Positions 1 through 6,404 of a stretch of 10,285 nt of DNA are shown piece by piece; position 1 is the first letter of the stretch, and the number at the start of each line of letters is the position of its first letter. The translations under genes were made by a program, and so were the position numbers. Source of the stretch: Thermoleophilia bacterium. GTDB taxonomy: Bacteria > Actinomycetota > Thermoleophilia > Gaiellales > F1-60-MAGs149. Where the stretch lies: NCBI GenBank assembly GCA_016462095.1, contig JAEMTW010000050.1, forward strand, positions 1-10,285. The letters run 5' to 3'. The notes under the pieces are model-generated. The model was not told where the DNA came from. It did not search any database and worked only from the letters and a program-made list of their open reading frames with translations.

Positions 1-273
1 GTCCGCACCCTCGCGCTTGGCGATGCGCTGCTCGAGTTCGCCGCGCGCGTGCGAGCGACGTCCAACCATCGCGGCGGCCCGATCGAGTGCTCGCGCAGCA
101 CGGGCATTCTGCTCTGCCTTGCGCTTGGTCGTTGTCGAGAGTGAGGCGTCGACGTAGATCCCCAGCTCGGTGGCAACCAGAGCATCCAAAACCAACCACG
201 GGTTGCCATCGAGCTCGATGGCAACACGCAGGTCAGTTCTTGGTTGTACCGCGGTGACGACCCGCGCGGCCAC
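1..273 (-). CDS. recX: RecX regulatory protein, N-terminal part (runs off left edge)
   Basis: RecX binds RecA filaments and limits their growth, so it tunes recombination and the SOS response in the cytoplasm. The first 91 codons are visible and stay open to the window edge. Residues about 14-45 read like the RecX N-terminus (a beta-rich 'RVAIELDGNPWLVLD' stretch, then a 'LVATELGIYVDASLS' segment). Residues about 60-88 resemble the first three-helix RecX repeat, 'AMVGRRSHARGELEQRIAKR', matching the family's R-x-R-S-x-x-E-L pattern. I chose the GTG at 271-273 because a GAAGG ribosome binding site lies 9 nt upstream inside the recA end, and because the start falls 5 nt after the recA stop. This is the classic recA-recX operon arrangement. 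The 3' part, which should carry the other helical repeats, is missing. Family assignment rests on the N-terminal pattern and position after recA. Confidence 0.82.
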   Translation of the reverse strand, partial: MAARVVTAVQPRTDLRVAIELDGNPWLVLDALVATELGIYVDASLSTTTKRKAEQNARAARALDRAAAMVGRRSHARGELEQRIAKREGAD

Positions 274-278
274 GAGCG

Positions 279-1418
279 TTAGCCTTCGGCGACGACGGCG
301 CCCTCGTCGGCGACCGCCATGGCCTCACTGGCAACCGCCACTGCCTCGTCGGCAACGTCGTCGCCCTCAGCGATGTCAGCAGGGGGCGGAATCATCGGGG
401 TGGCGTCCGCAGGAGCCGTATTGCCACCGCTGATCGTGATGCCATGGGTCTCCTCGATGCGTCGCGTGATGCGACTGAGGACGTCGGGATGCTCGTCGAG
501 GAACCCACGCACGTTGGCGCGGCCCTGACCGAGGCGCTCTTTCTCAAAGGAGAAGTACGAACCGGACTTCTCGATGATGTTGTCTTCAAGGGCGACGTCG
601 AGCACGGAGCCGGACCAGGAGATGCCCGTGCCGTAAATGATGTCGAACTCCGACTGGCGGAATGGTGGCGCCACCTTGTTCTTGACGACCTTGACGCGCA
701 CCCGGTTACCGATCGCATCCGTACCCTCCTTGAGGGTCTCAATGCGGCGGATATCGAGTCGCACAGACGAGTAGAACTTGAGTGCACGACCACCAGTCGT
801 TGTCTCGGGCGAACCGAACATGACGCCGATCTTCTCGCGCAGCTGGTTGGTGAAGATCGCAACGGTGCCGGTGCGGTTGAGGACTGCGGTCAGCTTGCGC
901 ATCGCCTGGCTCATCAGACGAGCCTGGAGACCCACGAAGGAGTCCCCCATCTCGCCCTCAATCTCGGCCCGCGGCACCAGTGCGGCGACGGAGTCGATGG
1001 CGACGACGTCGAGGCCACCAGAGCGAATCAGCATCTCGGCGATCTCCAGTGCCTGTTCACCATTGTCTGGCTGAGAGACGAGCAGGTTGTCGATGTCGAC
1101 GCCAATGTTGCGGGCGTAGGTGGGATCCATCGCGTGCTCGGCATCGATAAAGGCGCAGACGCCGCCCTTGCGTTGTGCTTCGGCGATGACGTGGTAGACG
1201 AGCGTCGTCTTACCCGACGATTCGGGGCCAAAGATCTCGCAGATACGTCCACGAGGCAATCCGCCCACACCGAGTGCAAGGTCGAGGCCAAGACACCCCG
1301 TCGAGATCGCCGCAACCGGCGTGCGGGTTGAGTCGCCAAGTCGCATGACAGCGCCCTTGCCGTGTTGCTTCTCGATCTGCTGAAGCGCTGCCGCTACTGC
1401 CTTGTCTTTTTCGCTCAT
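279..1418 (-). CDS. recA: Recombinase RecA
   Basis: RecA polymerises on single-stranded DNA, drives ATP-dependent homologous pairing and strand exchange, and triggers LexA self-cleavage in the SOS response. The 379-residue protein has the Walker A loop GPESSGKT at 64-71, catalytic Glu94 in IDAEHA, Walker B VVAID at 138-142, the NQLREKIGVMFG segment at 191-202 and the L2 loop GSPETTTGG at 202-210. A C-terminal domain follows to about 330. The tail (about 333-379) is acidic, rich in Ala and Val, and repetitive. The ATG at 1416-1418 is preferred to an in-frame ATG 84 nt upstream because a strong GGGAGG lies 5 nt before it and the family N-terminus (EKDKAVAAALQQIEKQ) begins there. The gene sits between cinA and recX. 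Length is slightly above the usual 340-350 because of the tail. Confidence 0.98.
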   Translation of the reverse strand: MSEKDKAVAAALQQIEKQHGKGAVMRLGDSTRTPVAAISTGCLGLDLALGVGGLPRGRICEIFGPESSGKTTLVYHVIAEAQRKGGVCAFIDAEHAMDPTYARNIGVDIDNLLVSQPDNGEQALEIAEMLIRSGGLDVVAIDSVAALVPRAEIEGEMGDSFVGLQARLMSQAMRKLTAVLNRTGTVAIFTNQLREKIGVMFGSPETTTGGRALKFYSSVRLDIRRIETLKEGTDAIGNRVRVKVVKNKVAPPFRQSEFDIIYGTGISWSGSVLDVALEDNIIEKSGSYFSFEKERLGQGRANVRGFLDEHPDVLSRITRRIEETHGITISGGNTAPADATPMIPPPADIAEGDDVADEAVAVASEAMAVADEGAVVAEG

Positions 1419-1423
1419 CGTGA

Positions 1424-1429
1424 CCTCCC
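1424..1429 (-). promoter_or_regulatory. recA ribosome binding site
   Basis: GGGAGG on the minus strand, 5 nt upstream of the recA ATG. It decides the start against the in-frame ATG at 1500-1502, which has no comparable site. Confidence 0.85.
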
Positions 1430-1458
1430 ACCGGCTCGTGCCGGGTTGGACTGAATGC

Positions 1459-1482
1459 GGTTCGCTGTTGGAACCCAGTATG
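1459..1482 (-). promoter_or_regulatory. Candidate recA promoter with inverted-repeat operator
   Basis: In the 119-nt cinA-recA gap, the minus strand carries CATACT (1477-1482), a plausible -10 box. It is immediately followed by GGTTC-N7-GAACC (1459-1475), a perfect 5-bp inverted repeat that would overlap the transcription start. The gene is recA, so a LexA-type operator is a natural guess. However, the spacing is not the GAAC-N4-GTTC of well-studied actinobacterial SOS boxes. No convincing -35 box is visible. The operator role is inference. Confidence 0.35.
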
Positions 1483-1537
1483 GCTGCCGACTCGGACGCC
1501 ATTCATGCAAGCAACGTCGCGGGTTTCGCGCGCTTCC

Positions 1538-2815
1538 TTACACGTCGAGGGAGAGACGCTCATCCTGCAAAAGCAGGCGCACGAGATGCAGGCTAGTCAG
1601 CGCAGAATTCGTCCGCACTGCCTCGCGATCTCCGGGAAAACTGCGCTCCAAGACCTGACGCGTGCCGTGTGGTCCCACAACGGCGACATGGACCAGACCG
1701 ACCGGTTTCTGATCCGAGCCACCACCGGGTCCGGCTACGCCGGTGACGCCGATCCCAAGATCGCTCTGCAGGACCTCGCGGACCCCCTCTGCGAGGGCCA
1801 ACGCGACCTCGGCCGAGACGGCTCCGTACTCGGCGATCGTGGCCGCCGGCACACCAACCTGAGCGATCTTGACGTCGTTCGCATACGCCACGATCCCGCC
1901 ACGCAAGACATTCGAGGCGCCAGGAACAGCTGCGAGGCGTGCCGCCACCATGCCTGCCGTGCAACTCTCGGCGCAGGCCACGGTCAGCCCCCTCTGCTCG
2001 AGACCCTGAACGACACGGGCCTCGACCGGAAGATCATCTTCGGCGTACACGGCATCGCCAAACGCGTCCAGCAGACCGTCCGCCAGCGCCGTTCCGGCGG
2101 CACGCGCCGCTGGTGCAAAGCGAATCACGACCTCGACCTCTAGCCGCGTCGCGCAGATCGACGTCTCGGTGCCGTGCTGATCCCCGCCGAGTTCGTCGAA
2201 GACACGCGCCACGGTCGACTCGGGCGTGCTCCAGATGCGCAGCACGCGTCGCTCAAGTTGCGCGCCGAGCAAATCGCGCATTGCAGCGTGCTCCAATGCG
2301 CGGTGCCAGACCTCGGCGAGTTCTGTTGGTGGACCGGGCAACACCACGATCGTGGTCGCTCCCGGCACGATCAACCCCGGTGCGGTGCCGGCGGGTGAGA
2401 TCACGTGGGCGCCAACGGGCACCATCGCCTGCTTACGCGCGCCTGGCAGCAGTTGCTCCACCGGCACGTTCCGCTGCGCTGCGTAGCCCGTGACAATCGC
2501 GGTGATCTCGGCGAGGGCGCCCTCGTCCAGTTGGAGAGCCAATCCGGTGACGTCCGCGATGATCGACACGGTGCGGTCGTCGTGCGTGGGTCCCAGCCCG
2601 CCGGAGGTGATGATCAGGTCGTAGCCGCCATCGACGAGATCGGCGAGTGCTGCGCGCAGATGCTCCTCGCGGTCGTCCACGGCCACGATCCGTTCGACGC
2701 GAATGCCGTTGGCATCGAGCGAGCGTGCCAGCGTGCCACTGTTGCGGTCCTGGGTGCGCCCGAGCAGAATCTCGGATCCGGTCACCAGAATCGCTGCGGT
2801 TGGACGCCTGCTCAT
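1538..2815 (-). CDS. cinA: CinA-family protein (MoCF-like domain plus nicotinamide-nucleotide amidase domain)
   Basis: CinA-family proteins join an N-terminal MoCF/COG1058 domain, linked to ADP-ribose or nucleotide pyrophosphatase activity, to a C-terminal PncC domain that deamidates NMN in the pyridine nucleotide salvage cycle. In this 425-residue protein the first domain covers about 6-170. It shows VTGSEILLGR (11-20), TSGGLGPTHDDRT (70-82) and the VLPGPPTEL loop (158-166). The amidase domain covers about 265-415, with CAESCTAGMVAARL (281-294, catalytic Ser in the ESCT context) and GVTGVAGPGGGSDQKPVGLV (356-375). The length is typical for full fusions (about 400-430). The ATG overlaps the upstream gene's TGA as ATGA and no Shine-Dalgarno is seen, which suggests translational coupling. 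cinA next to recA is a common bacterial arrangement, historically linked to competence or damage induction. Nothing looks broken. Confidence 0.95.
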   Translation of the reverse strand: MSRRPTAAILVTGSEILLGRTQDRNSGTLARSLDANGIRVERIVAVDDREEHLRAALADLVDGGYDLIITSGGLGPTHDDRTVSIIADVTGLALQLDEGALAEITAIVTGYAAQRNVPVEQLLPGARKQAMVPVGAHVISPAGTAPGLIVPGATTIVVLPGPPTELAEVWHRALEHAAMRDLLGAQLERRVLRIWSTPESTVARVFDELGGDQHGTETSICATRLEVEVVIRFAPAARAAGTALADGLLDAFGDAVYAEDDLPVEARVVQGLEQRGLTVACAESCTAGMVAARLAAVPGASNVLRGGIVAYANDVKIAQVGVPAATIAEYGAVSAEVALALAEGVREVLQSDLGIGVTGVAGPGGGSDQKPVGLVHVAVVGPHGTRQVLERSFPGDREAVRTNSALTSLHLVRLLLQDERLSLDV

Positions 2816-3609
2816 TCGGTGACGGCAGCGACGCGGCCGTTGGGATCGATGGAGAGCAGCGTGTCAGTGGACCCTGGCACAACCGGACTGCCATTGACGA
2901 CGAGCGTCAAGGTGTTGGGGCGATCGAGTCGGATCAGATACCCCGAAGCCGACTTGGGCAGTTTGAAGCCGTCGGGTTGGTTCGGGTTAGGGTCGACCTT
3001 CTGCTGAAACAGCGCCGCGGTCCCCTCGGGTGACTCGAGAGCACGCACGGTCAGCGTGACCTGAGCAAACGGCTTGACGAACACGATCGCCTCCGCGGCG
3101 GCCGAGGTCGAATCGGGTGCAGTCTGGGCCGTGATGGCGGTTGCCACGGGATTGACGGCGGCCTCGGTGACAGTGACGACGTTGGTGCCGCCCGTCGCTG
3201 GTAGCGGGGTCGTGCGCGTTGACGGATACGTCGCGGCGATCACAATCAACACAGCGATCGCCAAGATGCCGACGATCGCGACGACCACGATGCCGGACCC
3301 GCGGCTCGAATGCCGACTGGATTGGGCGCTGCCGCGTCGCGGAAACATCACCGCGTCGTCAACCTCCCACGGCGCCGACGAAAAGCGCTCCGAAAACTCA
3401 TCAATCAGCAGTTGCGCGTCCAGCTCGAGATACTCGCTGTAGGAGCGCAGAAAACCGCGAGCGTAGGTCGGCCCGGGAAGCCGCTCGAAGTCCTCTTCCT
3501 CAAGGGCGACCAGATAGCTCGAGCGAATCTTCGTGGCCTCAGCGGCGTCGTCAATGCTGACGCCACGCTGTTCGCGTGCGGTACGCAGAGTGGCGCCGAT
3601 CTCGAACAT
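2812..3609 (-). CDS. RodZ-like membrane protein with N-terminal helix-turn-helix
   Basis: This looks like the RodZ/HTH_25 family: a cytoplasmic Xre-type helix-turn-helix, one membrane segment and an extracytoplasmic domain. Proteins of this type connect the cell-shape cytoskeleton to the envelope in some bacteria, but the actinobacterial versions are poorly defined. In these 265 residues, IGATLRTAREQRGVSIDDAAEATKI (about 4-28) and the following RSSYLVALEEEDFERLPG region are the family signature. YARGFLRSYSEYLELD lies at 49-64. A basic, Ser-rich stretch (91-104) precedes a hydrophobic helix at about 105-127. After that comes a Thr/Ala-rich linker (about 130-175) and a DUF4115-like beta domain (about 176-263). 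The start codon has no Shine-Dalgarno but has TAGACT 6 nt upstream, so the mRNA may be leaderless. The stop overlaps the cinA start by 4 nt. The exact cellular role is inferred only from family. Confidence 0.8.
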   Translation of the reverse strand: MFEIGATLRTAREQRGVSIDDAAEATKIRSSYLVALEEEDFERLPGPTYARGFLRSYSEYLELDAQLLIDEFSERFSSAPWEVDDAVMFPRRGSAQSSRHSSRGSGIVVVAIVGILAIAVLIVIAATYPSTRTTPLPATGGTNVVTVTEAAVNPVATAITAQTAPDSTSAAAEAIVFVKPFAQVTLTVRALESPEGTAALFQQKVDPNPNQPDGFKLPKSASGYLIRLDRPNTLTLVVNGSPVVPGSTDTLLSIDPNGRVAAVTE

Positions 3610-3615
3610 GCGCTC

Positions 3616-3621
3616 AGTCTA
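3616..3621 (-). promoter_or_regulatory. -10 box, likely leaderless promoter of the rodZ-like gene
   Basis: TAGACT on the minus strand ends 6 nt before the ATG of the rodZ-like gene. No Shine-Dalgarno is present, and the gap to the upstream regulator gene is only 29 nt. Transcription would begin at or next to the start codon. No clear -35 box is visible. Confidence 0.5.
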
Positions 3622-3638
3622 TCGGTGTGAAAGGTGCG

Positions 3639-4364
3639 CTAGCGCGGTTCGGCTGCGAATCGGTACCCAACGCCATAGTGCGTATGCACGTAGTCGTGGG
3701 TTTCGCTCTGCCGATCCAGCTTCTCGCGGATCTTGCGCACGCAGACGTCAACCGTGCGATCACGGTGTCGATAGGGAATGCCCCAGACGCGACGCTGCAA
3801 CTCGTCACGCGACAGCGCGCGTCCCTCTTGGCGGGCCAAGGCCACCACGAGGCGAAACTCGGTGGGTGTCAATTGACTATCGATCCAATCGGCCGGCGCC
3901 TGTCCCGGCGCGACGCGGATAAACGCGCGCCGCAGGTCTGGATCGATGCGTAGCCCGTCGACCTCAATTGCATCGCCGCGCGGCTCGGAAGCCGCGACCA
4001 GACGCGTGCGACGAAGGAGCGCTTCAATCCGAGCAATCAACTCGCGCATGCCAAATGGCTTCGACAGATAGTCGTCGGCGCCGATCTCGAGGGTGTGCAC
4101 CTTGTCATGCTCCGAGCCGCGCGCCGAGACGACGATCACGGGCACACCGAGATGGTCCTCTCGAATCGCCTCAGTCACGGCCCAACCATCGAGGCCGGGT
4201 AGCATCAGATCGATCACGGCAATGTCTGGGCGGGCGTGGCGGAGGCGACGCAGGCCGCGTTCGCCGTCCTCGGCGAGGTCGACATCGAAGCCGGCATGCC
4301 GCAGGTGCATGACCATCGCTTTTCCGAGAATCGGATCGTCTTCGATTACGAGAACACTTGGCAT
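3639..4364 (-). CDS. OmpR/PhoB-family response regulator (left paralogue)
   Basis: A two-component DNA-binding regulator, activated by phosphotransfer from a histidine kinase. In 241 residues the receiver domain (about 3-118) has the acidic pair D9/D10, phospho-acceptor D52 in VIDLMLPG, S80 in VVSARGSE and K102 in KPFGMREL. The winged-helix domain (about 135-237) has LTPTEFRLV (165-173), the recognition-helix region RTVDVCVRKIREKL (203-216) and the wing HTHYGVGYRF (228-237). I start at the ATG at 4362-4364 because the receiver fold (PSVLVIEDD) begins there. The in-frame ATG 129 nt upstream would add 43 residues unlike the family and would cover the divergent promoter region. The gene is divergent from the sensor kinase, its probable partner, and is closely related to the regulator at 5596-6333. 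Target genes are unknown; phosphate control is one possibility given phoU and ppk nearby. Confidence 0.93.
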   Translation of the reverse strand: MPSVLVIEDDPILGKAMVMHLRHAGFDVDLAEDGERGLRRLRHARPDIAVIDLMLPGLDGWAVTEAIREDHLGVPVIVVSARGSEHDKVHTLEIGADDYLSKPFGMRELIARIEALLRRTRLVAASEPRGDAIEVDGLRIDPDLRRAFIRVAPGQAPADWIDSQLTPTEFRLVVALARQEGRALSRDELQRRVWGIPYRHRDRTVDVCVRKIREKLDRQSETHDYVHTHYGVGYRFAAEPR

Positions 4365-4371
4365 TGGCCGC

Positions 4372-4377
4372 AGGTTA
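4372..4377 (-). promoter_or_regulatory. -10 box, likely leaderless promoter of the left response regulator
   Basis: TAACCT on the minus strand ends 7 nt before the regulator ATG, with no Shine-Dalgarno between. The spacing fits a leaderless transcript. Confidence 0.45.
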
Positions 4378-4385
4378 CGGTGCTG

Positions 4386-4407
4386 GCTGCACGTGATGGG
4401 TTGCAGC
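4386..4407. promoter_or_regulatory. Inverted repeat in the regulator/kinase divergent promoter region
   Basis: GCTGCA (4386-4391) and TGCAGC (4402-4407) form a perfect 6-bp inverted repeat with a 10-nt spacer, within the 123-nt gap between the divergent regulator and kinase genes. It could be an autoregulatory operator, but no binding-site family is recognised. Confidence 0.25.
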
Positions 4408-4475
4408 ATGGTCGCGGGGTGGTAACGAAGTGGTGCCTGTGGAGCACGGGTGTCACGAACCGTCCGTTTGCCGGG

Positions 4476-4481
4476 TACTGT
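4476..4481 (+). promoter_or_regulatory. -10 box, likely leaderless promoter of the sensor kinase
   Basis: TACTGT ends 6 nt before the kinase ATG, and no Shine-Dalgarno is present. This is the same layout as the neighbouring genes. Confidence 0.5.
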
Positions 4482-4487
4482 TGCCGA

Positions 4488-5603
4488 ATGCAAGTTCTCT
4501 ACGCCGTCCTCCTCGTTACCTGCGGCGTAATCGCGGGATGGATTGGTTCCCGATTGTTGCGCCGATCGAATTACCGGCGCGATCTGGTTATCGCCGCGAA
4601 TCCTGTTGCCGCCGATCCGACGTGGCAGATCGACGCACGTGTGCTCGCCGAGGCGATCCCTGTAGCCTGTTTTACGGTCAGTACCGACGGCCGCATCATC
4701 CAGATCAGCTCGCTTGGCTCACGCGAGTTCCCCATCCTGACAATCGGTGGTGAGCCGGAGGCGTGGTCGCCGTCGCTCGCCGAGGTTGTTGACCGCGCGA
4801 TGCACGGTACCGACAGCGTCACACTCGAGACGATCTTTCTCGACCCCGCGCGCTCGCTCAGAGTGACGGCGCTGCGCTACACAAAGGGTGTCCTCGTGAT
4901 GCTCCAGGATGTCTCCGAAGACGTCGACTTCGAGGAGGCCCGTCGCACCTTTTCAGCCGCGGTGTCACACGAGTTGCGGACCCCGCTCGCGCGCATTCTT
5001 GGGCTCGCGGAGACGCTAGCGCTGCCAGACATCGAAGACGAACGCGACGAGCTCGTGATCCAGATCGAGAACGAAGTCGATGGAATGCGCAAACTGATCG
5101 ACGAGATGCTGCTCCTCGCAGCGCTCGATCGCGGGCGGCTAGCGGTCGCCGATGGCATCGCGGACGCCTGTGCGATTGCAGCCAACGTCGTCGCTGACGC
5201 GCGTCAGCGTCGGATCGGTCGCGGTCGCGAGATCACGTTGTCCGCGCATGGCGAGGTAGATGTCCCGGTCGCCGCCCGCCTCTACGAAGTCGTGATCCAG
5301 AACCTCGTCGACAACGCCTTGATCCATGGCGGCCCCGAGGCGCGAGTCGATGTCACGGTCACAACCGCCCAAGATCTGGCCTACCTGACCGTCAGCGATA
5401 CCGGTGCTGGCATTGGCGCTCAGCACCTGCCATTCGTGTTTCAGCGGTTCTATCGCGGCGATGCGGCACGCAGCGGCCCGGGTTCGGGGCTCGGCTTGGC
5501 GTTGGTCAAGCACATCATCGAGGCGCACGGAGGCACGGTCTCTGCGGAGTCGGACGGCGCCACCGGCACCACGATTCGGGTCGTGCTCCCGCTCGCTATG
5601 TAG
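4488..5603 (+). CDS. Membrane sensor histidine kinase, PhoR/SenX3-like
   Basis: A 371-residue sensor kinase that autophosphorylates on His and passes phosphate to a response regulator. One membrane helix (about 4-24, 'YAVLLVTCGVIAGWIG') is followed at once by RLLRR, so almost nothing is outside the cell. A PAS-like cytoplasmic region spans about 53-142. HisKA begins at about 150, with phospho-acceptor H161 in SHELRTPLARI. The ATPase domain has the N box QNLVDNALIH (271-280), G1 DTGAGI (304-309), the F-box FVFQRFYRG (317-324) and G2 GSGLGLALVKH (332-342). The start at ATG 4488 is chosen because the membrane helix begins there and a -10 box lies 6 nt before it. This architecture resembles actinobacterial SenX3/PhoR, which senses phosphate status through the Pst-PhoU system. 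The phosphate assignment is inferred from phoU and ppk nearby. It could phosphorylate either flanking regulator or both. Confidence 0.92.
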   Translation: MQVLYAVLLVTCGVIAGWIGSRLLRRSNYRRDLVIAANPVAADPTWQIDARVLAEAIPVACFTVSTDGRIIQISSLGSREFPILTIGGEPEAWSPSLAEVVDRAMHGTDSVTLETIFLDPARSLRVTALRYTKGVLVMLQDVSEDVDFEEARRTFSAAVSHELRTPLARILGLAETLALPDIEDERDELVIQIENEVDGMRKLIDEMLLLAALDRGRLAVADGIADACAIAANVVADARQRRIGRGREITLSAHGEVDVPVAARLYEVVIQNLVDNALIHGGPEARVDVTVTTAQDLAYLTVSDTGAGIGAQHLPFVFQRFYRGDAARSGPGSGLGLALVKHIIEAHGGTVSAESDGATGTTIRVVLPLAM

Positions 5604-5607
5604 CGGG
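5588..5607. terminator. Hairpin over the shared stop region of kinase and right regulator
   Basis: CCCGCT (5588-5593) and AGCGGG (5602-5607) form a perfect 6-bp inverted repeat with an 8-nt loop. The hairpin overlaps both convergent stop codons. There is no T-run on either side, so intrinsic termination would be weak. It may simply separate the two transcripts. Confidence 0.35.
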
Positions 5608-6333
5608 CGTCGCGGCTTTGGCTTCGGGCTCGAAGCGATAGCCGACCCCATAGTGCGTCTGGATAAACGAGTATTCGGGCGATCGCATGTCGAGCTTCTC
5701 GCGCAACTTACGAACGCAGACGTCGACGATGCGGTCACGCGGACGGTGCGGCGAACCCCAGACGCGCTGCTGAAGCTCGTCACGGCTGAGCACGCGGCCG
5801 CGCTCGCGCGCAAGCGTGACGAGCAGTCGAAACTCGCGCACGGTTAGTTCGGCGTCGATCCACGACCCGGGCGCCAGTTCGATCAGGGCGCGGTGTGTGC
5901 GGAAGTCGATGCGGATGCCTGGCGCCTCAAGTGGCGCCTCGTCACGTTCAGGAGCTGCGGGAGGTGTGCGCCCCGAACGGCGCAGGGCGGCATCGACGCG
6001 CGCCACGAGCTCTCGCATCGACGCCGGTTTGACGAGATAGTCGTCGGCTCCGATACCAAGCGTATGGACCTTGTCGTGTTCGCTTGAGCGAGCCGACAGC
6101 ACGATCACAGGGGTCGTGACGCCCTCGGCGCGGATCTGTTCGATTAGGCCCCAGCCATCCGTGCCCGGCATCATCAGATCGACAACGCAGACGTCTGGAC
6201 GCTCGAAGCGAATCTTGCGCAATCCTCGCTCGCCATCGGCGGCCCACTCCACGTCGTGGCCCGCCTTCGAGAGGTGTCGTCGCATGACCCCTGCGAGGAC
6301 CTCGTCGTCTTCGACAATCAGCACAGTCGCCAT
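5596..6333 (-). CDS. OmpR/PhoB-family response regulator (right paralogue)
   Basis: A second two-component regulator of 245 residues, clearly a paralogue of the one at 3639-4364. The receiver domain (about 3-118) has D9/D10, phospho-acceptor D52 in VVDLMMPG, S80 in VLSARSSE and K102 in KPASMREL. The residue after KP is Ala, where the family usually has Phe. A Pro/Glu-rich linker (about 122-139) leads into the winged helix (about 140-236). This contains LTVREFRLL, the recognition region RIVDVCVRKLREKL (201-214) and the wing THYGVGYRF. It is convergent with the kinase, with stop codons overlapping by 8 nt, and divergent from tRNA-His. The ATG at 6331-6333 begins exactly at the receiver fold and has TAGACT 6 nt upstream. 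A PhoP/RegX3-like role is possible because phoU and ppk lie just downstream on the chromosome, but this is inference. Confidence 0.93.
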   Translation of the reverse strand: MATVLIVEDDEVLAGVMRRHLSKAGHDVEWAADGERGLRKIRFERPDVCVVDLMMPGTDGWGLIEQIRAEGVTTPVIVLSARSSEHDKVHTLGIGADDYLVKPASMRELVARVDAALRRSGRTPPAAPERDEAPLEAPGIRIDFRTHRALIELAPGSWIDAELTVREFRLLVTLARERGRVLSRDELQQRVWGSPHRPRDRIVDVCVRKLREKLDMRSPEYSFIQTHYGVGYRFEPEAKAATPAT

Positions 6334-6339
6334 GCCAGT

Positions 6340-6345
6340 AGTCTA
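6340..6345 (-). promoter_or_regulatory. -10 box, likely leaderless promoter of the right response regulator
   Basis: TAGACT on the minus strand ends 6 nt before the ATG. It is the same hexamer and spacing as at the rodZ-like gene, again with no Shine-Dalgarno. Confidence 0.5.
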
Positions 6346-6373
6346 ACGGTCGGCCAGATCGGCGGGTTCGTTA

Positions 6374-6379
6374 TATACT
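6374..6379 (+). promoter_or_regulatory. -10 box of the tRNA-His promoter
   Basis: TATACT matches the -10 consensus at 5 of 6 positions and lies 25 nt before the first tRNA base. This leaves a short 5' leader of roughly 19 nt to be removed by RNase P. The -35 region (around 6350-6356) is GC-rich and not recognisable. Confidence 0.55.
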
Positions 6380-6404
6380 TACGGCGTTCGCGAAAGCGGC
6401 ACGT

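Noticed and set aside
444..1331. Long plus-strand reading frame (295 codons) opposite recA
   Set aside because: It mirrors recA codon structure on the opposite strand in GC-rich DNA, has no recognisable domain, and lacks a ribosome binding site.
1419..1502. 28-residue N-terminal extension of RecA
   Set aside because: The strong GGGAGG ribosome site and the family N-terminus both point to the ATG at 1416-1418.
3636..3645. GCGCTAGCGC palindrome at the left regulator stop
   Set aside because: A 10-bp GC-rich palindrome with no loop is not remarkable and has no T-tract; not called as a terminator.
4236..4487. 84-residue N-terminal extension of the kinase
   Set aside because: It overlaps the start of the divergent regulator gene, and the membrane helix starts at ATG 4488, which has a -10 box 6 nt before it.
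4365..4493. 43-residue N-terminal extension of the left response regulator
   Set aside because: The receiver fold begins at ATG 4362-4364, the extension has no family match, and it would cover the divergent promoter region.
5919..5940. Direct repeat GGCGCCTC in the right regulator
   Set aside because: It encodes a Glu-Ala-Pro linker repeat and is explained by the protein; there are only two short copies.
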